Virus record (IMG/VR): IMGVR_UViG_3300031974_001089 | Coordinates: 1-50,421 of that record | Strand: one strand, 5' to 3' | From: a virus | Length of the DNA: 50,421 nt | Part shown: piece by piece, positions 1-6,252 of the stretch | Layout of the letters: each line of letters begins with the position of its first letter | Position numbering within the stretch: position 1 is the first letter of the stretch | The notes under the pieces: generated by a model | Database searches by the model: none | Told to the model about the DNA's origin: nothing | What the model saw: the letters and a program-made list of their open reading frames with translations, nothing else | Translations under genes and position numbers: made by a program

Positions 1-360
1 AGACATATTACCAACTGTTTCTCTGTTTTTATATGCATTGAGTTTATTTACAATGTAATCTGAACTTTGACCAGCAAGTTTAGGGAAGACTCCCATACCT
101 TGACCTTCTGCACCGTGACAAGCTGCACAACCACTCCATAGACCTCTAATAGAAGAGAATTCGTCTGCATTTGCAAGTTCTTGTTTTCTCTGTTCAATCT
201 CTGAAGCAGTTCCAAATTGTTCAACATAGTCAACATAACACTGACCCGTGCAACTATGTCCTCCAGTTCCACCTGTATATTCTAAATTTGGATATATCTT
301 AAATCCAAAAAACACACCTATTGCAAGTGTGCATAGTAATGCTTGTCCTAGTTCTCTCAT
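1..360 (-). CDS. Membrane-anchored class I cytochrome c, C-terminus cut by window edge
   Basis: Translating the minus strand from the ATG at 358-360 gives 120 codons with no stop, running off the window. Residues about 6-23 are a hydrophobic signal anchor. Residues 78-82 are Cys-Ala-Ala-Cys-His, the covalent heme c motif, followed by GAEGQGMG and PKLAGQSSDYIVNKLNAYK, which is typical of small c4/c553-type cytochromes. Met119 sits where the axial Met ligand is expected, just before the truncation. A second Cys pair (37 and 41) lacks the following His and is not a heme site. The domain would face the periplasm and carry electrons, possibly to or from a host oxidase. The start overlaps the upstream stop as TAATG. 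What is seen is the heme motif and anchor; the role during infection is inference. An overlapping frame at 48-272 has no recognisable features. Confidence 0.88.
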   Translation of the reverse strand, partial: MRELGQALLCTLAIGVFFGFKIYPNLEYTGGTGGHSCTGQCYVDYVEQFGTASEIEQRKQELANADEFSSIRGLWSGCAACHGAEGQGMGVFPKLAGQSSDYIVNKLNAYKNRETVGNMS

Positions 361-452
361 TATGATATTCCTGTAATTGATATAACGGACACCATGAAGA
401 TACCTACTAATGTAGTTATCTCCAAAGTATCTCTAAGTTTTTCGAAGTTCAT
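360..452 (-). CDS. Tiny membrane peptide (30 aa)
   Basis: A short frame begins at the ATG at 450-452 and ends in TAA at 360-362. It begins MNFEKLRDTLEI and continues with a hydrophobic stretch (residues about 13-28, TTLVGIFMVSVISITG), so it is a predicted single-pass membrane peptide. Its start overlaps the stop of the upstream 58-aa gene (ATGA), and its own stop overlaps the cytochrome c start (TAATG), so the three frames are positioned for translational coupling. I do not recognise a family. It may be a membrane partner of the cytochrome, or merely a coupling peptide. Confidence 0.5.
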   Translation of the reverse strand: MNFEKLRDTLEITTLVGIFMVSVISITGIS

Positions 453-625
453 AATATATTCCACATACTGAAATACATCACTATGAAGGGTAGTAAGAAG
501 GGAAGAGTCATCAGCACTAGAAATTCGATAGTGTCAACCAGTTTTCGTTTTGTTGGACGAATGATATGATTAACTTCTCTAGCTTTTCGTACCATGCTCT
601 TCGCAAAAAAAGTTGCTGTGGTCAT
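449..625 (-). CDS. Small membrane protein (58 aa), unknown
   Basis: The frame runs from the ATG at 623-625, preceded by an AGGAAAA ribosome-binding site, to TGA at 449-451. The N-terminal half is basic (MVRKAREVNHIIRPTKRK), followed by one strongly hydrophobic helix at about residues 34-54. This predicts a single-pass inner-membrane protein with the basic end in the cytoplasm. It is the first gene of the three-gene cluster leading to cytochrome c. No family is recognised. The reading frame is supported by its ribosome-binding site, its stop/start overlap with the next gene, and its membrane topology. Confidence 0.6.
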   Translation of the reverse strand: MTTATFFAKSMVRKAREVNHIIRPTKRKLVDTIEFLVLMTLPFLLPFIVMYFSMWNIL

Positions 626-709
626 GGTTTTCCTAAAAGTTGTTATAAATATTTTGTATAAGTATATATAAGTCTAAATTATACGCACTTATTTAGAAAA
701 AAAGAAATC
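626..709 (-). promoter_or_regulatory. AT-rich spacer with weak late-type box
   Basis: This 84-base gap lies between the Sm-like gene and the membrane-protein cluster. On the minus strand, TCTAAATA at 697-690 resembles the late box with one change, and a GTATAAT host-like -10 follows about 14 bases downstream. Either could start a transcript for the cytochrome c cluster. No clear -35 or hairpin is seen. Confidence 0.3.
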
Positions 710-1198
710 CTAATGAATCTTTTTTGGGTCGGTAGGTTTTATAGCTTCTTCAAACTCACTCTCTACTAGTTCCTCATAGAACTCATCAAATAAATCTTCG
801 TCTTTGACATTCTTAAGAATAGAGTCAACTGCTTTTTTCATGTATTCTCTTGATACACCTTTCAAGTCATTGGTTAATGGAATGGAACCTGTCTCCACCA
901 TCTTCAACCAGTTTGCAGAAGCTTCGTCATAGAACGGAATAAATTGAGAATTCATATTACTTCTATGTAAGACTTGGTCGAATGGAATTTTGACGATAGG
1001 GTCTTCACTCATAGGTGCATAAGGATAGAAGGTTGCAAGTGTTGAATTGATTGGTTGTTGAACCGATAAATGACATATCATAGGAAGTGTAACTTCGAGA
1101 CCTTCTGTTGTGTCTCTAACCATTCCTACAAACTCTGTACCAGTTTTAAGTTTGATAACTTCGTATCTTTGTTTAAGTAAGTCGTTTGGTGTTGCCAT
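710..1198 (-). CDS. Conserved T4-like marine phage protein with Sm-like N-terminus
   Basis: This is a 162-aa soluble protein. Residues about 12-46 (YEVIKLKTGTEFVGMVRDTT followed by GLEVTLPMICHL) read like the first strands of an Sm/Lsm barrel: a strand, a TG turn, a bent strand with G-x-V, then a D-x-x-x-G-hydrophobic strand. The C-terminal third is acidic and helical. The start overlaps the uvsW stop as TAATG, so the two are translationally coupled. A late box lies 53-60 bases upstream (1258-1251), inside the uvsW 3' end, so this gene can also be expressed alone. The Sm comparison is a pattern judgement, not a search result; function is unknown. Confidence 0.75.
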   Translation of the reverse strand: MATPNDLLKQRYEVIKLKTGTEFVGMVRDTTEGLEVTLPMICHLSVQQPINSTLATFYPYAPMSEDPIVKIPFDQVLHRSNMNSQFIPFYDEASANWLKMVETGSIPLTNDLKGVSREYMKKAVDSILKNVKDEDLFDEFYEELVESEFEEAIKPTDPKKIH

Positions 1199-2643
1199 TA
1201 GTCTAAGTCAAATTGTTTTATTTCGTATGAAAAATTTTCCTCGTTGTAAATATTTATACGTTCCTTAAGGTGACCAAGTGTGAAATTATCACATTGCAAA
1301 TCGTCTGCAATATCAAATAATCTCATTTCACTCTTACCTTCAGTTTTCCTTAGACCTCTACCAATAGATTGTAGATTCCTTATCCTTGATTTAGAAGGAC
1401 TTGCAAAAACTACATTATCAATTTTCTTTATATTAACTCCAGTAGAAAAAGTTCCGTATGACGCTAGTATGACACTATCGTTAGATTTTTCTACCACCTC
1501 TCTGACTGTTTCTCTGTCTTCTGTATCTGTTCCACCATAGACATAGTGTAAGTCCTTTACTCTTCCGTCTAACATAGGATATAAGACTTCACCATGTTTC
1601 TGTACATATTGGAACAACACTAAAGTATTACCTTTTAAACTTGCAACTAAATTTGTTATGAATTTGTTTCTACTATCATTCGACACCAAGTAATCCATTT
1701 CTTCTTGGTATGTCAATTTTTTCATTTTAGTATGACGAAGTATGACACAATCTATCTTCAAATTTGCAATTGTACCTTCTTCCATTAACTCGTATGACGT
1801 TATGACTTTTTTTACAGGGCCGAACAAACCTTCAAGTTGTAACCTATGAACTTCTGACCCGTCCAGTGTTCCAGTCGTTCCAAAACGAACACTAGTGTGT
1901 TTCATTTTCTCTAAGATACCTTTTAGTGTTTGTGCTTTGAATAAATGTGCTTCGTCCCCTATCACTACGTCAAATCCCTGTACAACTTCTTTAGGAGCTT
2001 TACTGAATGATTGCCATGTGGTGACCGTAATAGGTGCATCAAATACTTCTTGACCGTGATAGATTTTACAGATAGGTTCTTTGTATCCGTATTCTTTGAA
2101 ATCTTTTGACATTTGTTCTACCAATGAGGTAGTGGGAACGATAATAATAGTCTTACAATTAGGTAGAGACATTTCTCCTTCATACCACCTACACAACATA
2201 TAAATGATTAAAGACTTTCCACTTGCAGTTGGTGAAAGTAATAACTGTCTTCCGTATTGCACTGCAGTTTTGAATGCTTCTATTTGATAATCACGTGGTT
2301 GAAATGGAAGACCCAAGCCTGGGATTAGGTCGTCACCATTAATAAAGAAATCTACGTCTTCGTCTGTAATTGTTGTTTTGTCTCCGATTACTTCTTGTAT
2401 ACCACCAAACTCATAACCACGTTCTCTACAGAATTCGTCAACGTATGGAAGTAATCCAATATAGATTTTATTTGTCTTCATTGAGAAGAGTCTGACTTTA
2501 CCGTCCCAATACTTATTCTTATAAGAAGGCATAAATTTTGCGCCTGGGACTGTATAAGAAAAGAAGTCATATAAGTCTCTTGCAAGTCCATCATCACAAT
2601 GAACTTTCATAAAGACATCATCTAATTTTTCTACTGTAACCAT
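1198..2643 (-). CDS. uvsW: UvsW-like SF2 helicase
   Basis: In T4, UvsW unwinds branched DNA and R-loops and helps switch replication from origin-dependent to recombination-dependent initiation. This 481-aa protein has the Walker A loop SPTASGKS at residues 137-144, the DEAH box at 230-233, a TGTLDG motif III region near 257-262, and the motif VI signature QSIGRGLRK near the C-terminal end. The Q-motif-like RDYQ (117-120) precedes Walker A. The N-terminal about 110 residues correspond to the small DNA-binding domain typical of UvsW. Length is close to T4 UvsW (about 500). It lies downstream of uvsY with an oxygenase gene between them. Confidence 0.93.
   Translation of the reverse strand: MVTVEKLDDVFMKVHCDDGLARDLYDFFSYTVPGAKFMPSYKNKYWDGKVRLFSMKTNKIYIGLLPYVDEFCRERGYEFGGIQEVIGDKTTITDEDVDFFINGDDLIPGLGLPFQPRDYQIEAFKTAVQYGRQLLLSPTASGKSLIIYMLCRWYEGEMSLPNCKTIIIVPTTSLVEQMSKDFKEYGYKEPICKIYHGQEVFDAPITVTTWQSFSKAPKEVVQGFDVVIGDEAHLFKAQTLKGILEKMKHTSVRFGTTGTLDGSEVHRLQLEGLFGPVKKVITSYELMEEGTIANLKIDCVILRHTKMKKLTYQEEMDYLVSNDSRNKFITNLVASLKGNTLVLFQYVQKHGEVLYPMLDGRVKDLHYVYGGTDTEDRETVREVVEKSNDSVILASYGTFSTGVNIKKIDNVVFASPSKSRIRNLQSIGRGLRKTEGKSEMRLFDIADDLQCDNFTLGHLKERINIYNEENFSYEIKQFDLD
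1251..1258 (-). promoter_or_regulatory. T4-type late promoter box
   Basis: TATAAATA on the minus strand, within the 3' end of uvsW. T4 late promoters start 6 bases after this box, which gives an A at about 1245 and a leader of about 46 bases before the Sm-like gene. Confidence 0.5.
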
Positions 2644-2650
2644 ATTGGTT

Positions 2651-3328
2651 TTACTTGAAAGGAGTACCTAACAACCACCCTACTAGTGATGTTCGAGCTC
2701 CTCGTGTGACTGGGGTGACTTGGTGGTGAACGTCTGAAGGGAATAATAAAATACTTCCTCTTGTTTTTGCACTAAAGGGTGCAGTTCTTTTCATTGCATC
2801 TATACCTACAGATTTGTCACCTTGTTTTATTCTATCAAACATACTATGTGGTTCTAACCATTCGAAATGACCACCTTCATATTCATCGGGGTCTGATAAT
2901 TGAATGGTGCAACTTAACTTACGAATAAGGCCTTCTGTACCATGTACCTGTCCAACATGACCCGAATCTGTATGCCATGTATAGAAATCACCTTTTGTAT
3001 TAGGTTGTTCACTATATTGTGTAAATTGGAAATTTTCAAAATGACTTAAATCCCAAGTCCATGCATTATCTCCTTGTGCGAATTGAACTCCTTGTGCAAG
3101 TTTATCATGAAATTCTTGTGGTAACATTTCATGTGTTAACCATTTAACACTTGACCTTCTAATCTCATCATCAGCACGTCCTGATGCTTCTGCACTATCG
3201 GGGTCATTAGCTGCAAATCCAACTCTACCCTCTTCCCATTCTATTTTATTTGCACATGCGATTATAGAATCAACTTCTTGTGATGTAAAGAATGCCTCTG
3301 CAATCCAAACATAGTTTTGATATATCAT
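2651..3328 (-). CDS. PKHD-type 2OG-Fe(II) oxygenase
   Basis: A 225-aa enzyme of the PKHD hydroxylase (PiuC/P4H-like) type. It would use Fe(II), O2 and 2-oxoglutarate to hydroxylate a protein or small molecule. The double-stranded beta-helix signatures are present: His119-x-Asp121 in YTWHTD, a distal His202 in FPSDVHHQVTPV, and Arg212 for 2-oxoglutarate. A longer frame could start at 3355, but I chose the ATG at 3326-3328 because it overlaps the uvsY stop as TAATG, the junction used repeatedly in this genome. The gene sits between uvsY and uvsW, an unexpected metabolic insertion in the recombination module. Substrate is unknown. Confidence 0.87.
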   Translation of the reverse strand: MIYQNYVWIAEAFFTSQEVDSIIACANKIEWEEGRVGFAANDPDSAEASGRADDEIRRSSVKWLTHEMLPQEFHDKLAQGVQFAQGDNAWTWDLSHFENFQFTQYSEQPNTKGDFYTWHTDSGHVGQVHGTEGLIRKLSCTIQLSDPDEYEGGHFEWLEPHSMFDRIKQGDKSVGIDAMKRTAPFSAKTRGSILLFPSDVHHQVTPVTRGARTSLVGWLLGTPFK

Positions 3329-3771
3329 TATGACCCTGCCATGAATTTTCTCCAATCGATTGTATTCTTAATCGTTTGGTGTCTCCAAGTGATATTTTGC
3401 ATACACTCTTTGAGATAATCTATCGTTACTTTTAAATACTCAATCTTTGCATTGAGTTCTTGTATATCTTTATCTGAGTTATAGAAGATTTGTAAATCAG
3501 TTTTCATAATTTTCAATCCGTCTAAAGGGTCGTCTGACCAACCCAACTCTTTGATTTGTTCTTGAGACATTTTTCCGTTATACCACAACCACTTATCCTT
3601 TAGAAGTGTATCGTATTTGTATTGGTATTGTTTCATAACAAGTATCTTACTGGATAGTAAGTCTTGGTATTTTGCATGGAGTTTAGGTATTTCTAAAGAC
3701 GATTTATCTAGTTCGATATCGTCTATCTCACAATCCTTTTCCCACTGGCTCTTAATTTCATCTAATGTCAT
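3328..3771 (-). CDS. uvsY: UvsY-like recombination mediator
   Basis: In T4, UvsY loads UvsX recombinase on single-stranded DNA covered by gp32. This 147-aa protein is close to T4 UvsY (137 aa). It starts MTLDEIKSQWEKDCEID, has a central basic and aromatic region (KQYQYKYDTLLKDKWLWYNG), and ends in a helical segment with ITWRHQTIKNTIDWRKFMAG, matching the helical UvsY layout. The nearby uvsW gene supports the call. No clear Shine-Dalgarno sequence precedes the ATG; a small inverted repeat lies just upstream at 3782-3799. Confidence 0.85.
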   Translation of the reverse strand: MTLDEIKSQWEKDCEIDDIELDKSSLEIPKLHAKYQDLLSSKILVMKQYQYKYDTLLKDKWLWYNGKMSQEQIKELGWSDDPLDGLKIMKTDLQIFYNSDKDIQELNAKIEYLKVTIDYLKECMQNITWRHQTIKNTIDWRKFMAGS

Positions 3772-3781
3772 AATATACTAT

Positions 3782-3799
3782 TATACCACACTTATGGTA
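3782..3799 (-). promoter_or_regulatory. Inverted repeat upstream of uvsY
   Basis: The minus strand reads ATACCA, six-base loop, TGGTAT. This 6-bp stem occupies the short gap between the tube-like gene and uvsY and ends about 10 bases before the start codon. There is no U-tract, so it is more likely an mRNA processing or translation element than a terminator. Confidence 0.35.
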
Positions 3800-3801
3800 T
3801 T

Positions 3802-4344
3802 TTAGGAAGTGGATTCTATGTCGTAATATGTAAATCTAAATTCGACTGTAGCAACCACTGCCTCGGTCTCTGCACCACTCTGTAATTCTATACCACTAAG
3901 AGATATAGGAAATGCATCATGGAATCTAAAAAATTTATTTGGTATGTTTTTGTTAGTGTTAACCACTATTGTAATGTCTGAATATTGTGCAAGGTCGTTA
4001 GTAACGTTACTATACTCACCCGTTGCAGTCTTTTGTGTTCCAGTGAAGTTTGCATAATCAGTAGGGTCTGATACTGGAACGATTGCATTCATCCAATCAT
4101 ACATCTCTTTAAAGTTTGCAAGGTCTTCGTCTACTAAAAATGATACACTTAGTGATTCGAATGACACTTTATCGCCTGGGAAAAATGCATCTAATCCCAC
4201 ACCAGCTGCACTGATTGTTTCAGTGAATGATAAGCCTGGGATATTGACTGATTGAATATAGTATTCCACTGTTGGAACTTTATCAATCAGTAATCTAAAG
4301 TTATTCTTATTAAGAATAGACTTGTTAATTGCAGTTTCAGTCAA
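3802..4344 (-). CDS. Tail-tube-fold protein (gp3 position; gp19/gp54-like)
   Basis: A 180-aa protein with the pattern of the T4 gp19 tube family: an early NNFRLLIDKVP strand, then YYIQSVNIPGLSF, a middle FKEMYDWMNAI segment, and an ending of beta strands (ISLSGIELQ, VATVEFRFTYYDIE). The central and final segments align by eye with the C-terminal half of T4 gp54, the tube initiator. In marine T4-like phages the gene between gp23 and uvsY is usually annotated gp3, the tail completion protein. The fold assignment is firm; choosing among gp3, gp54 and a tube paralogue is inference. It overlaps the upstream 72-aa gene by 8 bases. Confidence 0.75.
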   Translation of the reverse strand: MTETAINKSILNKNNFRLLIDKVPTVEYYIQSVNIPGLSFTETISAAGVGLDAFFPGDKVSFESLSVSFLVDEDLANFKEMYDWMNAIVPVSDPTDYANFTGTQKTATGEYSNVTNDLAQYSDITIVVNTNKNIPNKFFRFHDAFPISLSGIELQSGAETEAVVATVEFRFTYYDIESTS

Positions 4345-4555
4345 GTTTTAATACCCTTTTGTTTACTGAGGTGTCAAAGTAATCACCATCTCTATATTCT
4401 CTAGTGACGATTTCTTCACATAGATATCCGTCCTTTTCATATAGTGTAGTAATTTTTCTACTAATAATACCTTCGGTTGTTTCTTCACCTTGTGGGAATG
4501 CTTTAGTTGACCACGGCCCTTCTAAAACTTTCACTGTTCTTTCATAATCTGTCAT
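4337..4555 (-). CDS. Conserved small protein (72 aa), unknown
   Basis: A soluble 72-aa frame, rich in charged residues, with alternating strands (RKITTLYEKDGYLCEEIVTR) suggesting a small beta protein. It overlaps the next gene by 8 bases, implying co-expression with the tube-fold protein. It has its own late promoter at 4608-4601 and an unusual 5' hairpin in its leader, followed by AGAAGAGA about 7 bases before the ATG. I do not recognise a function; its position suggests a late tail or head accessory protein. Confidence 0.75.
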   Translation of the reverse strand: MTDYERTVKVLEGPWSTKAFPQGEETTEGIISRKITTLYEKDGYLCEEIVTREYRDGDYFDTSVNKRVLKLD

Positions 4556-4573
4556 AATTGTTCTCTTCTAAAG

Positions 4574-4593
4574 GGGGTGAATCATTCCACCCC
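4574..4593 (-). promoter_or_regulatory. 5'-terminal leader hairpin
   Basis: The minus strand reads GGGGTG, eight-base loop, CACCCC. The late box at 4608-4601 predicts +1 at 4595, so this stem would begin two bases from the mRNA 5' end. It is followed by CUUUAG, which is too weak for a good terminator. Confidence 0.55.
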
Positions 4594-4600
4594 ACAATAC

Positions 4601-4608
4601 TATTTATA
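4601..4608 (-). promoter_or_regulatory. T4-type late promoter box
   Basis: TATAAATA on the minus strand, with predicted +1 a G at 4595. It lies directly at the end of the upstream 71-aa gene and serves the gene starting at 4555. Confidence 0.7.
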
Positions 4609-4609
4609 G

Positions 4610-4825
4610 TTACTTCTCGTTTACAAATTCGTTTAATTGTCTTGCAACTGAGATAACGTCTTCCGTTGACACAAATTGGTCACCGTAAGGTTTTCTATCA
4701 TTCGGGAAGTTGTTATTGTGTTCAACAACTGCCTCGTTATTACGATAGATATTACCTTCCAGTATACCTTGTGCTTGGTTTAGTAATTCGGCTCTGATTT
4801 CGAACCCTGATTTTCCGTTTGACAT
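4610..4825 (-). CDS. Conserved small protein (71 aa) downstream of gp23
   Basis: A 71-aa acidic, helical protein starting MSNGKSGFEIRAELLNQAQ. Short proteins with a KS-(A/G)-(Y/F)-EIR start are common hypothetical genes near the capsid genes of marine T4-like phages. An AGGAGG ribosome-binding site stands about 5 bases before the ATG. A weak late-like box (ACTAAATA, 4885-4878) lies between the gp23 terminator and this gene. No function can be assigned. Confidence 0.78.
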   Translation of the reverse strand: MSNGKSGFEIRAELLNQAQGILEGNIYRNNEAVVEHNNNFPNDRKPYGDQFVSTEDVISVARQLNEFVNEK

Positions 4826-4877
4826 AATTTCCTCCTGTGTGTATGTGTGTTTATGTCTGTAACTTAATGTTACCTAT

Positions 4878-4885
4878 TATTTAGT
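4878..4885 (-). promoter_or_regulatory. Weak late-type box (ACTAAATA)
   Basis: It differs from the consensus at two positions. It stands between the gp23 terminator and the 71-aa gene, where a new promoter would be needed. Confidence 0.35.
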
Positions 4886-4889
4886 GCAT

Positions 4890-4917
4890 AAAAAAAGGGG
4901 ACTCGAAAGTCCCCTTT
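4890..4917 (-). terminator. Rho-independent terminator after gp23
   Basis: The minus strand reads GGGGACT, TTCG loop, AGTCCCC, then seven T. The 7-bp GC-rich stem extends by A-T pairs on both sides. It lies 20-40 bases after the gp23 stop and should isolate the abundant capsid transcript. Confidence 0.93.
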
Positions 4918-4936
4918 AGTTCGAAATCTAATTCGA

Positions 4937-6232
4937 TTACAGAATGTTTGATACTGCAAATTTTCTGTAGTATTGGTTTGTTCCTGCTGAAGCAAGTCCG
5001 TCTGCTGGTGTTGAACCAACGAAAGGATTAGATACCATTCCGTATCTTGTTTTGAAACCAATTTTTGGTTGGAATGTATTCTCACCAACTGCACGAACCA
5101 TTTGTAATGGAACGTATGGGCAATAGAATAATCCAGCGTCATAAGGATTTGAACCTCTGTAACCAACTGTTAAGTAGTCTGAAGACGCATATGGGTCAAC
5201 GTATACTTTAACTCTTCCGTTTAATACACCAGCAAAAGTATTACCTGTGTCGTCAACGTTTAAGTTGGTTGAAAGAGCAGGTGCGTAATCTAATACACCA
5301 GCCATTGATAGTGCTGAAGCAACATCAGAAGAACAAAGAATAAAGTTTCCTTTTCCTCTTCTTGTTTCTTTAGCAATAACATTTGATTCTCTTTCGATTT
5401 GGAACAATAGTCCTTTGAACTTTTCTACAGACCATCTACCGTTAGCATCAACGTCCAAGTTGAAAGTACCAGCAACAGCTGTAGCAGCTGCACCTGTTTT
5501 CGCTTGGTTGTTAACACTTCTCACAACTTCCCTGTTTATTTCAGCAAGGATTTCTGATGATAGAATGTTTGCAAGTTCTGATTCTGCATCAAGACCGTGG
5601 ATTGCTTTGAGGTCTTGTGCTAATTCTAATGAATATTCCGCTTTAAGTGCTCTTGACTTTGCTGTCACTGTAGCTTTCTCGATTGAGAATGCCATTTCAG
5701 CAAAATGGTTTCCAGCACCATCACCTAGTGATTCTGCTGAAGCTGTAGACATACCCGCAGAAGTCTGTGACGCATAAGAACCATTGAATGGGTCTCCTGA
5801 GTGGTCGCTTCCTACTGAAGTTGATGTTGTTTGAGCAGATGCTGAGTAATCAGTTCTAGCTTCGTTATGTAAAGCTTCTGATGTATTCAGTCTATCAGCG
5901 TCAACGTCATCGTTATATCTTGCTTTCATAGCAAATATAAGTCCAGTTGGGCCGGTCATTGGTTGAACACCGCAAATGTCGTATGCAACGAGATTTGGCA
6001 TGGCACGTCTTACTAATGAAATCAAGATTGGATCCCAGTTAGAAATACCTGTACCTGTGGAATTTAAAGGTGCTGCTTCTGCAAGAGTAGCTCTGTCTTC
6101 GTTTAGAGCTTTTTCTTGGTTTTCAAGGATAACAGCTGTGACTGCACGTTTGTAGTTATCTTCGATTTTTGGTAAATCGGAGTGTTCTAGAATCGGCGAC
6201 CACTTATCTTGTAAGTTTTCTGATAAAAACAT
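4937..6232 (-). CDS. gp23: Major capsid protein gp23
   Basis: The main hexameric shell protein of T4-like heads, 431 aa, shorter than T4 gp23 (521) as is usual in marine relatives. The N-terminus MFLSENLQDKWSPILEH is characteristic. LAE at residues 50-52 followed by AAPLNSTG matches the T4 maturation site (cleavage after Glu65, before Ala-Ala-Pro), so the mature protein should start at Ala53 with about 379 residues. Later blocks include ISNWDPILISLVRRAMPNL, MTGPTGLIFAMKARY and GRVKVYVDPYA. An AAAGGAGA ribosome-binding site precedes the ATG. A strong terminator follows. gp22 lies immediately upstream. Confidence 0.97.
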   Translation of the reverse strand: MFLSENLQDKWSPILEHSDLPKIEDNYKRAVTAVILENQEKALNEDRATLAEAAPLNSTGTGISNWDPILISLVRRAMPNLVAYDICGVQPMTGPTGLIFAMKARYNDDVDADRLNTSEALHNEARTDYSASAQTTSTSVGSDHSGDPFNGSYASQTSAGMSTASAESLGDGAGNHFAEMAFSIEKATVTAKSRALKAEYSLELAQDLKAIHGLDAESELANILSSEILAEINREVVRSVNNQAKTGAAATAVAGTFNLDVDANGRWSVEKFKGLLFQIERESNVIAKETRRGKGNFILCSSDVASALSMAGVLDYAPALSTNLNVDDTGNTFAGVLNGRVKVYVDPYASSDYLTVGYRGSNPYDAGLFYCPYVPLQMVRAVGENTFQPKIGFKTRYGMVSNPFVGSTPADGLASAGTNQYYRKFAVSNIL

Positions 6233-6252
6233 TGTTTTTATTCTCCTTTAAA

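Noticed and set aside
48-272. Reverse-strand 74-aa open frame
   Set aside because: It overlaps the cytochrome c frame, has no family features, and the alternative frame carries the CxxCH motif and continues to the window edge.
644-651. Plus-strand TATAAATA box
   Set aside because: There is no plus-strand gene downstream; it lies in an AT-rich spacer.
4870-5166. 98-aa minus-strand frame overlapping the gp23 3' end
   Set aside because: A shadow frame that runs through the gp23 terminator, with no features.
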